In this document: positions 33,859 to 42,654 of the stretch, piece by piece
How the letters are laid out: the number at the start of each line of letters is the position of its first letter
How positions within the stretch are numbered: the first letter of the stretch is position 1
Source of the DNA: Aquisediminimonas sp031376385
Lineage (GTDB): Bacteria > Pseudomonadota > Alphaproteobacteria > Sphingomonadales > Sphingomonadaceae
Assembly: GCA_031376385.1 (NCBI GenBank)
Contig: JANMDQ010000002.1
Span: 1 to 64,000, forward strand
Direction: 5' to 3'
DNA: 64,000 nt
Notes under the pieces: model-generated
The model's input: the letters and a program-made list of their open reading frames with translations, nothing else
What the model was told of the DNA's origin: nothing
The model's database searches: none
Program-made: the position numbers and the translations under genes

Positions 33859-33939
33859 CGTCATGCTGAACCTGTTTCAGCATCCATGCCACACTGTCTG
33901 AACGTGAGGCATGGACCCTGAAACAAGTTCAGGGTGACG
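33859..33939. repeat. Paired-arm dispersed repeat (GTCATGCTGAA type), copy 1
   Basis: The left arm CGTCATGCTGAACCTG...CATCCATGCC is inverted by the right arm GGCATGGACCCTGAAACA...GGGTGACG. It fills the ffh-rpsP gap. Other copies lie at 48289-48399 and 50781-50870. Confidence 0.85.
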
Positions 33940-33941
33940 AA

Positions 33942-35372
33942 TTATTTCTTCATCAACTGATCAAACCCCGGCGGTAGTGCCTGGCCCATTGGCCCTGCCC
34001 CTGCGCCGCCACCTAATAATCCACCCAGACCTCCACCACGACCCATCATCGCGCCAAGGCCCTTCATGCCGCCCATTTTCTTGATTTTCTTCATGGCACC
34101 CGCCATTTCCTGATGCATCTTGATGAGCTTATTCACCTCTTGCACAGTGGTGCCCGATCCATTGGCAATGCGAATTTTACGCTTGGCCGCCAATAGTTCA
34201 GGCTTGGCGCGTTCTTTGGGCGTCATCGAATCGATCACAGCTTCCATACGGACCAGCACTTTGTCGTTCATGCCCGACTGCGCCATGGCCGCCTGGGCTT
34301 TCTTCATACCCGGAAGCATCCCCATCAGGGCGCCCATGCCGCCCATCCGCTTCATCTGGCCCAGCTGGCTTTTGAGGTCGTTCATGTCGAACTGACCCTT
34401 GGCCATCTTGGCCGCCATCGCTTCGGCTTCACCCGCCTCAATGGTTTCAGCCGCGCGTTCGACAAGGCTGACAACATCGCCCATGCCAAGGATGCGGCTG
34501 GCGACGCGGTCAGGGTGGAAAACATCCAGCCCGTCAAGCTTTTCGCCTGTGCCGACAAATTTGATCGGCTTGCCTGTGACGGCGCGCATTGAAAGGGCCG
34601 CCCCGCCGCGCGCGTCGCCGTCCATCCGCGTCAGGATTACGCCTGTGAGCGGCACCTGTTCGGAGAAGTTCTTGGCAACATTGACCGCGTCTTGGCCGGT
34701 GAGGGCATCGACGACGAGAAGCGTTTCCGCAGGCTGAGCCACGTCAGACACGGCCCGCATCTCATCCATCAACGCCTGATCAACATGCAGGCGGCCTGCG
34801 GTATCGAGCAGAAGAACGTCAAAGCCCTGCAGTTTTGCGGCCTGGATCGCACGCTTTGCAATCTCAACCGGCTGCTGACCCGCAACAATCGGCAAAGTCG
34901 CCACGCCGGTTTGTTCGCCCAAGATCGCCAGCTGTTCCTGTGCGGCGGGGCGGTTGACGTCGAGCGACGCCATAAGGACCTTTTTGCGGTCCTTATCGGT
35001 AAGGCGCTTAGCGATTTTTGCAGTGCTTGTGGTTTTACCAGAGCCTTGCAGGCCGACCATCATAATGATCGCAGGCGGTGTAACAGCCAGATCAAGTTCA
35101 GCTGCCTCAGACCCCAGCATCTCAACGAGAGCATCGTTCACGATTTTGACGACTTGCTGACCCGGCGTGATTGATTTCAGAACCGACTGTCCGACAGCCT
35201 TGGTCGTAACACTGTCAACAAAGGACCGCACAACCGGCAGGGCAACGTCGGCTTCTAGCAGCGCGATCCGCACTTCCCGCATCGCTTCTCGCACATCTGC
35301 TTCGTTGAGCGCGCCACGACCGCGCAAACGGTCAAAAACGCCGCCCAGCCTTTCGCTCAAACTCTCAAACAT
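33942..35372 (-). CDS. ffh: Signal recognition particle protein Ffh
   Basis: A 476-aa GTPase that binds 4.5S RNA and signal sequences and docks ribosomes to FtsY. The N-domain is followed by the G-domain (GLQGSGKTTSTAKIA, DTAGRLHVD, TRMDGDARGG). A methionine-rich M-domain (about 300-430) ends in a Gly-rich tail, GGMKGLGAMMGRGGGLGG. Its receptor gene ftsY lies at 39290. Confidence 0.97.
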   Translation of the reverse strand: MFESLSERLGGVFDRLRGRGALNEADVREAMREVRIALLEADVALPVVRSFVDSVTTKAVGQSVLKSITPGQQVVKIVNDALVEMLGSEAAELDLAVTPPAIIMMVGLQGSGKTTSTAKIAKRLTDKDRKKVLMASLDVNRPAAQEQLAILGEQTGVATLPIVAGQQPVEIAKRAIQAAKLQGFDVLLLDTAGRLHVDQALMDEMRAVSDVAQPAETLLVVDALTGQDAVNVAKNFSEQVPLTGVILTRMDGDARGGAALSMRAVTGKPIKFVGTGEKLDGLDVFHPDRVASRILGMGDVVSLVERAAETIEAGEAEAMAAKMAKGQFDMNDLKSQLGQMKRMGGMGALMGMLPGMKKAQAAMAQSGMNDKVLVRMEAVIDSMTPKERAKPELLAAKRKIRIANGSGTTVQEVNKLIKMHQEMAGAMKKIKKMGGMKGLGAMMGRGGGLGGLLGGGAGAGPMGQALPPGFDQLMKK

Positions 35373-35591
35373 GCGCTTGCTCCACGAATTGGGGCTCCAA
35401 ATAACAAAAATCGCCAGCGGACGATACTCGTCAGCCAGCGCAATAATCCTATAACGGAAGCTTTAGGCCAAGAGCCCTTCCTCGTCAATCAAAGAGAACC
35501 GTTGCCCCCTTAACCTCCTTTTCACATGTTTCTGCCAGTCTATGACTTCAATAAAGTTGGAAATGGGGGTGCCCGCGTGGGGTTCACAATT

Positions 35592-37244
35592 ATGCAGGCG
35601 ACTGCGAAGCCAACATCCAATTTGGCTAAAAAGAGCAAGGATATAGTGACGGCTGGCATTTTGATCGCTGCGATCATCTTGTTCGTCGGCAATGCCACGA
35701 CCGTTGTTCGCTCAATATTCGCCACGCTCTCAGGCTTTGGCAATGAGACGGACCAAGCACTTTACGTGGCCCTCATCCTCAACATCGCGATCATTCTTTT
35801 TGGCTGGCGGCGCTATTCCGAGCTAGAAAGTGAAGTTGAAGAACGCACTGTGGCTGAAGAACGCGCCCATGGGCTAGCATTGCGGGATCCACTGACGGGA
35901 TTTCACAACCGCCGCTCCATCGCCGACACAGGGGGCGATTTGCTCATTCAAACGCAAGCACGCGGCAAAGAATTGGCCGTAATCATGATCGACTTGGATC
36001 ATTTCAAAACAGTCAATGATTTGCACGGCCATGCCATTGGTGATGCTCTTCTGCGCAGTGTGGCGTCGGAAATTGTCAAACTCGTTCCGCCACGTGCGCT
36101 GACCGCGCGTCTGGGCGGTGATGAATTTGCTTGTGTTTTTGCCTATGATGCCGCCAATCCAGAAATCGTTTCACGCGTGACGGAATTGTTGGTCAGTCGA
36201 TTGGCGCAGCCTTTTGACGCTGACGGCATTTACGCCCATATTAGTGCATCAGCCGGAATTGCGACTTCCGACCATGAGTGCAGCTCGATCGATGCAGTCA
36301 TGCGCCGCGCCGATATTGCCATGTATGTGGCCAAAGGTCAGGGCCGCAACCGGTTCATCTGGTTTGACGCGGCAATGGAGCGGGAACTTCACGCGCGGAA
36401 TGAACTGGAAGGCCAAATGCGCTTTGGCATACCCAAGGGCGAATTCGTTCCCTATTTTGAACAGCAGATTGATCTCAACACTGGCAAATTGCAGGGCTTT
36501 GAGGTTCTCGCACGGTGGAACCACCCTAAAAAGGGCCTTATTCTTCCCGACGTCTTCATTCCAATTGCAGAAGAGACAGGCATGATTGGCGATCTTTCGA
36601 TGTCGATCATCTATCAGTCATTGATGGAGGCGCGGGAGTGGGACCCCTCTCTGACGATATCTGTCAATATCTCTCCCACGCAGTTGCGCGATCCTTGGTT
36701 GCCGCAAAAAATAGTGAAGCTGCTTACAGAAACAGCATTTCCCGCCGCACGGCTCGAGATTGAAATTACCGAATCTGCCTTGTTTGATAACTTGGCACTC
36801 GCTCAATCTATTGTGGGAAGCCTCAAAAACCAAGGAATTCGGCTTGCTCTGGACGATTTTGGCACGGGTTACAGCTCCCTTGCCCATTTGCGCGCGCTGC
36901 CGTTTGACCGGATTAAAATCGACAAAAGCTTCATTCTATCCCTCAATGACAATGTTGAGAGCAATGCGATTGTCAACGCGATTGCGCGATTGGGCGAAAA
37001 TCTCAACATGCCCGTCACAGCAGAGGGTATTGAAGACGCCGGCATTCAGGAACGACTGCGCCAGTTGGGCTGTCATAAGGGCCAAGGCTGGTTTTACGGC
37101 AAGCCCACATCCATTGCCGCAACGCGCGTTTTGCTCGCTGAACGCAATCTGCTGCCTGCTTACCGATCGCAGCAACCGGCCCCGCAGCCTGGTTTTAGCG
37201 ACGCGGTACATGATACACTACCGAAAGCCGCCTCAATAGGCTAA
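35592..37244 (+). CDS. Membrane GGDEF-EAL cyclic-di-GMP signalling protein
   Basis: A protein of about 550 aa with two N-terminal transmembrane helices (about 20-45 and 65-85), a GGDEF domain (RLGGDEFACVF) and an EAL domain. The EAL motif reads EVL (GFEVLARWNHP). NISPTQLRD, EITESAL and DDFGTGYSSL with later KIDKSF are all intact, so phosphodiesterase activity is plausible; EVL is a tolerated variant. Both c-di-GMP synthesis and hydrolysis are possible. I prefer ATG 35592, with GTGGGG about 8 nt upstream, over ATG 35526. Confidence 0.92.
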   Translation: MQATAKPTSNLAKKSKDIVTAGILIAAIILFVGNATTVVRSIFATLSGFGNETDQALYVALILNIAIILFGWRRYSELESEVEERTVAEERAHGLALRDPLTGFHNRRSIADTGGDLLIQTQARGKELAVIMIDLDHFKTVNDLHGHAIGDALLRSVASEIVKLVPPRALTARLGGDEFACVFAYDAANPEIVSRVTELLVSRLAQPFDADGIYAHISASAGIATSDHECSSIDAVMRRADIAMYVAKGQGRNRFIWFDAAMERELHARNELEGQMRFGIPKGEFVPYFEQQIDLNTGKLQGFEVLARWNHPKKGLILPDVFIPIAEETGMIGDLSMSIIYQSLMEAREWDPSLTISVNISPTQLRDPWLPQKIVKLLTETAFPAARLEIEITESALFDNLALAQSIVGSLKNQGIRLALDDFGTGYSSLAHLRALPFDRIKIDKSFILSLNDNVESNAIVNAIARLGENLNMPVTAEGIEDAGIQERLRQLGCHKGQGWFYGKPTSIAATRVLLAERNLLPAYRSQQPAPQPGFSDAVHDTLPKAASIG

Positions 37245-37257
37245 GCGCCATACCGCA

Positions 37258-38064
37258 ATGATGATGCGGTTTCACAAAATGCACGGGCTCGGCAATGATT
37301 TTGTCGTGATTGATGCGCGTATTGATCCTGTGGAGATGGGCTCTGCGCGCGCTGCGGCGATTGCAGATCGCAAAACCGGCATAGGCTGCGATCAGCTCAT
37401 TTTGTTGGGACAATCCGACACCGCCGACGTGCAAATGCGGATATTCAATGCGGACGGGTCAGAGGTAGAGGCTTGCGGCAATGCTGCACGCGCCGTCGGG
37501 CTGCTGATTGGCGGCGCAACAACCATCGAAACCGCAGGCGGGACGATCACCGCAACCGCGCTGTCGGGCGGCGCTTCTGTCGATATGGGCGCGCCGCGTT
37601 TTGAATGGAATGCGATTCCATTGGCCTTTGCGATGGACAGCGCCGCCATGCCTGTGGCGTGGGGCGACCTCAGCAACCCGGCCGCCGTCAATGTCGGTAA
37701 CCCTCACGTCATTTTTTTTGTCAACGATTGTGACGCCGTTCTTCTCAATCAAATCGGCCCAGAGATTGAGCGTGACCCGCTGTTTCCAGAACGGGTGAAT
37801 GTCAATGTGGCGACGGTGCTGGCCCCATCGCATCTCAAACTCCGGGTCTGGGAACGTGGCGTTGGCCTGACCCGTGCGTGCGGAACAGGGGCGTGTGCCA
37901 CGGCTGTCGCAGCGATTCGTTCCGGCAAAGTCACTTCGCCCGTTAAAGTCTCCTTGCCCGGCGGCGATCTAGAAATTGCTTGGAGCCCTGGCGAAACCAT
38001 TCATATGACGGGGCCTGCGACGCATGTGTTCACTGGCGAAATCGATTGGAGCCTATTCGGGTGA
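37258..38064 (+). CDS. dapF: Diaminopimelate epimerase
   Basis: A 268-aa racemase converting LL- to meso-diaminopimelate for lysine and peptidoglycan. The two catalytic cysteines sit in EACGNAARAVG and RACGTGACATAV. The N-terminus KMHGLGNDFVVID is typical. Three ATGs at 37258, 37261 and 37264 are possible starts. It overlaps mtaB by GTGA and begins the dapF-mtaB-ftsY-ispZ operon. Confidence 0.97.
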   Translation: MMMRFHKMHGLGNDFVVIDARIDPVEMGSARAAAIADRKTGIGCDQLILLGQSDTADVQMRIFNADGSEVEACGNAARAVGLLIGGATTIETAGGTITATALSGGASVDMGAPRFEWNAIPLAFAMDSAAMPVAWGDLSNPAAVNVGNPHVIFFVNDCDAVLLNQIGPEIERDPLFPERVNVNVATVLAPSHLKLRVWERGVGLTRACGTGACATAVAAIRSGKVTSPVKVSLPGGDLEIAWSPGETIHMTGPATHVFTGEIDWSLFG

Positions 38065-39293
38065 GCGGCGTTGAAGTGGTGAATTTCGGCTGCCGTTTGA
38101 ACATTGCCGAAGGCGAAGGAATTAGGCAGGCCGCGGCTGGCGCGAACAATCTGATCGTCTTCAACACCTGCGCAGTCACTGCCGAGGCTGAACGCCAAGC
38201 GCGCCAAGCGATCCGCAAAGCGGCGCGCGCGAACCCCGAAAGCCGCATCATCGTCACAGGCTGTGGCGCGCAGATCAACCCGGATCAGTTTGCAGCGATG
38301 CCTGAAGTCTCCGCTGTCATTGGCAACGCAGATAAGCGCATCAGTGCGGCCTATGCGCCCGCCATTACGCGGCAAGTGTCAGATATTTTCGGGGAAACGA
38401 CCCTGCTGCGGCCTGTCGTCAGTGGTGATGGCCATACCCGCGCGCACATCGAAGTCCAAAACGGCTGCGATCACCGCTGCACTTTTTGCATCATTCCCTT
38501 CGGGCGCGGCAACAGCCGGTCTGTGCCTGCCGGGCTGGTGATTGAAGCTGTCGCGCGCGCGGTGGACGCGGGCCATAAGGAAGTGGTTCTAACGGGCATC
38601 GACCTGACGTCTTACGGCCCCGATTTGCCGGGCAAGCCGACGCTGGGCCAGTTGGTGGAACGCATCCTCACGCATGTGCCAGACTTGCCTCGCCTACGCC
38701 TGTCATCGCTCGACTGCATCGAAATTGATGACCGCTTGTTCGATCAGGTGACGGGGGAGCCGCGCGTGATGCCGCACCTGCATCTGTCTCTCCAATCCGG
38801 CGACGATATGATCCTCAAGCGCATGAAGCGCCGCCACAGCCGCACAGAGGCTGTTAATCTTATCGCACGCCTAAAAGCCAAACGACCAGAGATAGCGGTT
38901 GGTGCAGATATTATTGCGGGTTTCCCCACCGAGACGGAGGAGATGTTTGCGAACAGCCTGGCCTTGATCGCGGACTGCGGAATCGTCCACGGCCATATCT
39001 TTCCTTACTCGCCGCGTTCCGGCACGCCTGCCGCGCGAATGCCCCAAGTGGAGCGGGCTACAGTGAAGGACCGTGCCGCGCGCCTTCGAGGCGCGGCAGA
39101 AGCATCAAAAGCGAACTGGCTTGCATCGCTCGTCGGTTCCCGGCAACGGGTGCTTGTGGAAAAAGATGGTCGCACCGCTCACGCCGAAAACTATGCTGTC
39201 GTGCGTCTGGCGACGGACCATGAGCCCGGTACGATAGTCGATGCCCTCATCACCGGCGCGACAACCACCTCTCTGGGCGCGGTGGCGCTGTGA
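38061..39293 (+). CDS. mtaB: tRNA t6A37 methylthiotransferase MtaB (radical SAM)
   Basis: A 410-aa enzyme that converts t6A37 to ms2t6A37 in tRNAs. N-terminal auxiliary cluster cysteines are in NFGCRLN, FNTCAVT and VTGCGAQ. The radical SAM motif is NGCDHRCTFCIIPFGRG. A TRAM-like C-terminal domain follows (QRVLVEKDGRTAHAENYAVV). The start is GTG 38061 overlapping the dapF stop; the upstream frame lies inside dapF. It ends by overlapping ftsY (GTGA). Confidence 0.94.
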   Translation: MSGVEVVNFGCRLNIAEGEGIRQAAAGANNLIVFNTCAVTAEAERQARQAIRKAARANPESRIIVTGCGAQINPDQFAAMPEVSAVIGNADKRISAAYAPAITRQVSDIFGETTLLRPVVSGDGHTRAHIEVQNGCDHRCTFCIIPFGRGNSRSVPAGLVIEAVARAVDAGHKEVVLTGIDLTSYGPDLPGKPTLGQLVERILTHVPDLPRLRLSSLDCIEIDDRLFDQVTGEPRVMPHLHLSLQSGDDMILKRMKRRHSRTEAVNLIARLKAKRPEIAVGADIIAGFPTETEEMFANSLALIADCGIVHGHIFPYSPRSGTPAARMPQVERATVKDRAARLRGAAEASKANWLASLVGSRQRVLVEKDGRTAHAENYAVVRLATDHEPGTIVDALITGATTTSLGAVAL

Positions 39294-40213
39294 CCGAGGC
39301 CCCTTGGCATAAAAAACTCATTGGCGGATTTAAGAGGACGTCAGAGCGGCTGACTGACAATCTCACTGGGCTCGTCACCAAAAGCAAGCTGGACAGCGAT
39401 ACTCTCGACGAAATCGAAGAGGCGCTGATCGCGTCTGACCTGGGCCCCGCCATGGCAGCGCGGATCCGTGCGCGGCTGGCCGACAGTCGCTATGACCGCG
39501 GGATTGATGAAGCGGGCGTGCGCGACGTCGTGGCTGATGAAATTGCAGCGGTGCTGGTGCCCGTCGCCAAACCGATTGAGATTGAAGCCTTCCCGCGCCC
39601 GCAAGTGATTCTGGTCATTGGCGTCAACGGATCGGGCAAAACGACGACTATCGCCAAACTCGCGCATTTGTTTCTCGAACAGGATTACGGCGTCATGCTC
39701 GCGGCGGGCGATACGTTCCGCGCCGCTGCCATTGGCCAATTGAAAGTCTGGGCTGACCGTCTCGGCGTGCCAATCATGGCTGGGGCCGAAGGGGGCGACG
39801 CTGCGGGAATTGTGTTCGATGCGGTCAAAGAGGCAACGGCCAAGGGCATTGACGTGCTGATCGTTGATACGGCGGGCCGCTTGCAGAATAAGCGCGAACT
39901 GATGGATGAACTGGCCAAAGTGCGGCGGGTTTTGGGAAGGCTTAACCCGGCCTCTCCTCATGACGTCGTGCTGGTGCTTGATGCGACAACAGGGCAAAAT
40001 GCCTTGTCGCAGATTGAAGTGTTCAAGGAGGTGGCTGGCGTGACAGGTCTTGTGATGACAAAGCTGGACGGCACGGCGCGTGGCGGGGTGCTTGTCGCGG
40101 CGGCGGAAAGGTTTGGACTTCCCGTTCATGCCATTGGCGTGGGCGAAACAATCGAGGATCTGCGCCCCTTTGATGGCCATGAACTTGCTCGCATCATTGC
40201 TGGTGCTGCGTGA
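39290..40213 (+). CDS. ftsY: Signal recognition particle receptor FtsY
   Basis: A 307-aa SRP GTPase that receives Ffh-ribosome complexes at the membrane. An N-domain helix bundle precedes the G-domain with GVNGSGKTTTIAKLA, AAGDTFRAAAIGQL, DTAGRLQNK and TKLDGTARGG. It lacks a long acidic A-domain, as is common in alphaproteobacteria. The start is GTG 39290, overlapping the mtaB stop. Confidence 0.97.
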   Translation: MTEAPWHKKLIGGFKRTSERLTDNLTGLVTKSKLDSDTLDEIEEALIASDLGPAMAARIRARLADSRYDRGIDEAGVRDVVADEIAAVLVPVAKPIEIEAFPRPQVILVIGVNGSGKTTTIAKLAHLFLEQDYGVMLAAGDTFRAAAIGQLKVWADRLGVPIMAGAEGGDAAGIVFDAVKEATAKGIDVLIVDTAGRLQNKRELMDELAKVRRVLGRLNPASPHDVVLVLDATTGQNALSQIEVFKEVAGVTGLVMTKLDGTARGGVLVAAAERFGLPVHAIGVGETIEDLRPFDGHELARIIAGAA

Positions 40214-40878
40214 GCGAGGCTGCCCCCAAGACAGTAGCGGTCAAAACGCCTGATCACGGGCTGCTGCGGCTGGCCCTGGACTATGTCCCGCTGGTAATTT
40301 TCTTTGTCGTATACAAAATGAACGCGCCTGCCGGATCGAAGGACATGGTGGGGACGCTAGCCGCTGTGATCCAGAGCACTGGCGCGTTCATGGTCGCCAT
40401 TATCGTCGCGGCTCTGATTGCGAAGTGGAAATTGGGCCGCGTTTCTCCGATGATGTGGCTGACGGCCATTCTCGTGCTCGGCTTTGGCGGGCTTACCATT
40501 TATTTCCATGATGCGCGCTTCATTCAGATCAAGCCAACGATCATTTATGTGCTTTTGTCCGCGCTGTTATTTGGCGGATTATATGTTAAAAAGCCGTTGA
40601 TGAAATATGTGTTTGAGGCAGGTTATGATGGCCTCAGTGACACGGGCTGGATGAAGCTTTCGCGCAATTGGGCAGTCTTCTTCGCGGTTCTGGCAGGCTT
40701 GAATGAAATTTTCCGGAATCCAGATTGGTTCAGTTTTGATCAATGGCTGTCGATCAAGGTCTGGGGCGTTTCGGTGCTTTCTTTCCTGTTTGCAGCGGCG
40801 CAAGTGCCAATGCTCTTGAAACATGGCCTGGGTGATAACGGCACTGTGGCGAAACCAGACGGTGCCGAAATCCGGTAG
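40210..40878 (+). CDS. ispZ: Inner membrane septation protein A homologue (YciB/IspZ)
   Basis: A 222-aa membrane protein with about five to six transmembrane helices. The family signatures LDYVPLVIFFVVYK near the N-terminus and LSRNWAVFFAVLAGLNEI are present. YciB proteins affect cell envelope synthesis and septation. GTG 40210 overlaps the ftsY stop by GTGA. Confidence 0.92.
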   Translation: MSEAAPKTVAVKTPDHGLLRLALDYVPLVIFFVVYKMNAPAGSKDMVGTLAAVIQSTGAFMVAIIVAALIAKWKLGRVSPMMWLTAILVLGFGGLTIYFHDARFIQIKPTIIYVLLSALLFGGLYVKKPLMKYVFEAGYDGLSDTGWMKLSRNWAVFFAVLAGLNEIFRNPDWFSFDQWLSIKVWGVSVLSFLFAAAQVPMLLKHGLGDNGTVAKPDGAEIR

Positions 40879-40943
40879 ATTGTGCCATTGAACAGCATCG
40901 GAGAAGCGGTTAGCTGCTCTCGGCAGTAACAAAGGCAAAAGAC

Positions 40944-42587
40944 ATGCAGCGGCAAAAGGCAATTGTAATCGGCTCCGGCTTTGGCGGCATCGCTTGCGCT
41001 ATGCGCCTGCAAAGCCTTGGCTTTGATACCCAAATTGTTGAAAAGCTCGATAGCCCTGGTGGTCGCGCTTATGTGCGCCGGGCGGAGGGCTTTGTCTTTG
41101 ATATGGGTCCCACTGTGCTAACGGTGCCGCATTTTATTGAAGAGCTTTTCTCGCTGGAACAAGATTGCGCGAGGTTGGGTGAGCCTGATTTTCCGGCTCA
41201 TATTCTGGGCGACAATCAGCGCATCATGTCTGGCATCAGCGGCGGTCCAAACACCTCCAAATATGTGAAAATCGTTCCGATCCTGCCCTTCTATCGCATC
41301 TATTTCGATGACGGCACTTATTTTGACTATGATTCTGACCCAGTCAAAGTGCGCGAACAAATTGCTCGCCTTGCCCCAGAAGATCTCGATGGCTATGAAC
41401 GCTTTCATGAGGCTGCCCGCGCGATTTTCGAACGCGGGTTTCTGGAACTGGGCTACACTTATTTCGGCAATATCGGCTCCATGCTCGGCGTCGTTCCGGA
41501 TCTCGTGAAGCTGGACGCCGTTCGCCCGCTTTTCTCTCTCATCAAGAAATATTTTAAGAGTGACAAGATGCGGCAAGTGTTCAGTTTTGAACCCCTGCTC
41601 GTTGGTGGAAATCCTCTGAAGGTGCCCGCCATTTACGCAATGATCCATTTTGTCGAAAAAACATGGGGTATTCATTTTGCCAAGGGCGGCACTGGCGCGC
41701 TGGTGTCTGGATTGCTCAAGAAATTTGAAGATATGGGCGGTACGATCCGTCTGAGTGCCGAAGTTGATCGGATCAATGTCGTGAAACAAGGCCGCAAGCG
41801 CGTGGCAACTGGCATCACGCTCAAGAACGGCGATGTGCTGGACGCCGATGTCGTCGTTTCCAATGCGGACTATGCCAACACGTATTTGCGGCTGGTAGAT
41901 AAGGAGCACCGCAAGATCAATCGCGATGCGCTGGTCAAGTTTCGCAAACAGTCCATGTCGCTGATGGTCATCTATTTTGGCTATAAGAAGCAGGACGATG
42001 ATCCTGATCTTCAGCATCACAACATCATCCTTGGGCCGCGCTATGAAGGACTGCTTACCGATATTTTTGACCGGCTGAAGCTTTCGGATGATTTTTCGCA
42101 ATATCTCCACATTCCAACGCTGACGGACCCCAGTCTTGCGCCTGACGGCCATCACGCTGCTTATACGCTGATCCCAGTGCCCAATAATTTGAGTGGCCTC
42201 GATTGGGATGCGATTGGTGATGCGTTTGCGGATAAGGTGCTGACGTTCCTTGATGAGCGGGGCTATATTCCGGGCCTCAAAGACCGGCTGGCCTACATGA
42301 GCTTTGTGACGCCAAACTATTTTGAAGAGGTGTTGGGCAGTTATGCTGGCAACGGGTTCGGGGTGGAACCGGTGCTCACCCAAACCGCCTTTTTCCGTCC
42401 GCATAACCGCAGTGAAGATGTGACGAACCTTTATCTGGTCGGCCAAGGAACGCAGCCCGGTGGCGGAACGCCGTCTGTGATGATGTCGGCCAAGATGACG
42501 GCACGGGTCATTGCGCAGGATTTCGGCGTGATTCCCGCTATCGTCAACGGCGTGCCAGCCGAAACGCTCAGTATTGCCGCTGAATAG
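40944..42587 (+). CDS. crtI: CrtI-type phytoene desaturase-like oxidoreductase
   Basis: A 547-aa FAD-dependent carotenoid desaturase-type protein. The dinucleotide-binding motif is VIGSGFGGIACAMRLQSLG. GGRAYVRRAEGFVFDMGPTV (abbreviated) and the C-terminal YLVGQGTQPGGGTPSVMMS carry the bacterial-type phytoene desaturase signature. At about 50 aa longer than common CrtI, it has an insertion around GGPNTSKYVKIVPILPFYRIYF, like the longer variants known from Deinococcus. The product would be lycopene-type carotenoids. No crtB or crtY is adjacent, so the exact substrate (phytoene or a relative) is not certain. Confidence 0.88.
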   Translation: MQRQKAIVIGSGFGGIACAMRLQSLGFDTQIVEKLDSPGGRAYVRRAEGFVFDMGPTVLTVPHFIEELFSLEQDCARLGEPDFPAHILGDNQRIMSGISGGPNTSKYVKIVPILPFYRIYFDDGTYFDYDSDPVKVREQIARLAPEDLDGYERFHEAARAIFERGFLELGYTYFGNIGSMLGVVPDLVKLDAVRPLFSLIKKYFKSDKMRQVFSFEPLLVGGNPLKVPAIYAMIHFVEKTWGIHFAKGGTGALVSGLLKKFEDMGGTIRLSAEVDRINVVKQGRKRVATGITLKNGDVLDADVVVSNADYANTYLRLVDKEHRKINRDALVKFRKQSMSLMVIYFGYKKQDDDPDLQHHNIILGPRYEGLLTDIFDRLKLSDDFSQYLHIPTLTDPSLAPDGHHAAYTLIPVPNNLSGLDWDAIGDAFADKVLTFLDERGYIPGLKDRLAYMSFVTPNYFEEVLGSYAGNGFGVEPVLTQTAFFRPHNRSEDVTNLYLVGQGTQPGGGTPSVMMSAKMTARVIAQDFGVIPAIVNGVPAETLSIAAE

Positions 42588-42654
42588 TCACGGGCCTTAA
42601 CGGCCTGTCAAACTGTTTGGACTAACACGACCCTTCCGCGAATGGGCGCGGGAC

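Noticed and set aside
36485..36530. Degenerate EAL motif (EVL) as evidence of an inactive phosphodiesterase
   Set aside because: EVL occurs in active enzymes and the other metal-binding motifs are intact, so inactivity cannot be claimed.
41118..42446. 442-aa open frame on the minus strand
   Set aside because: It is a long shadow of crtI; its composition is atypical and the plus-strand product is a clear CrtI.
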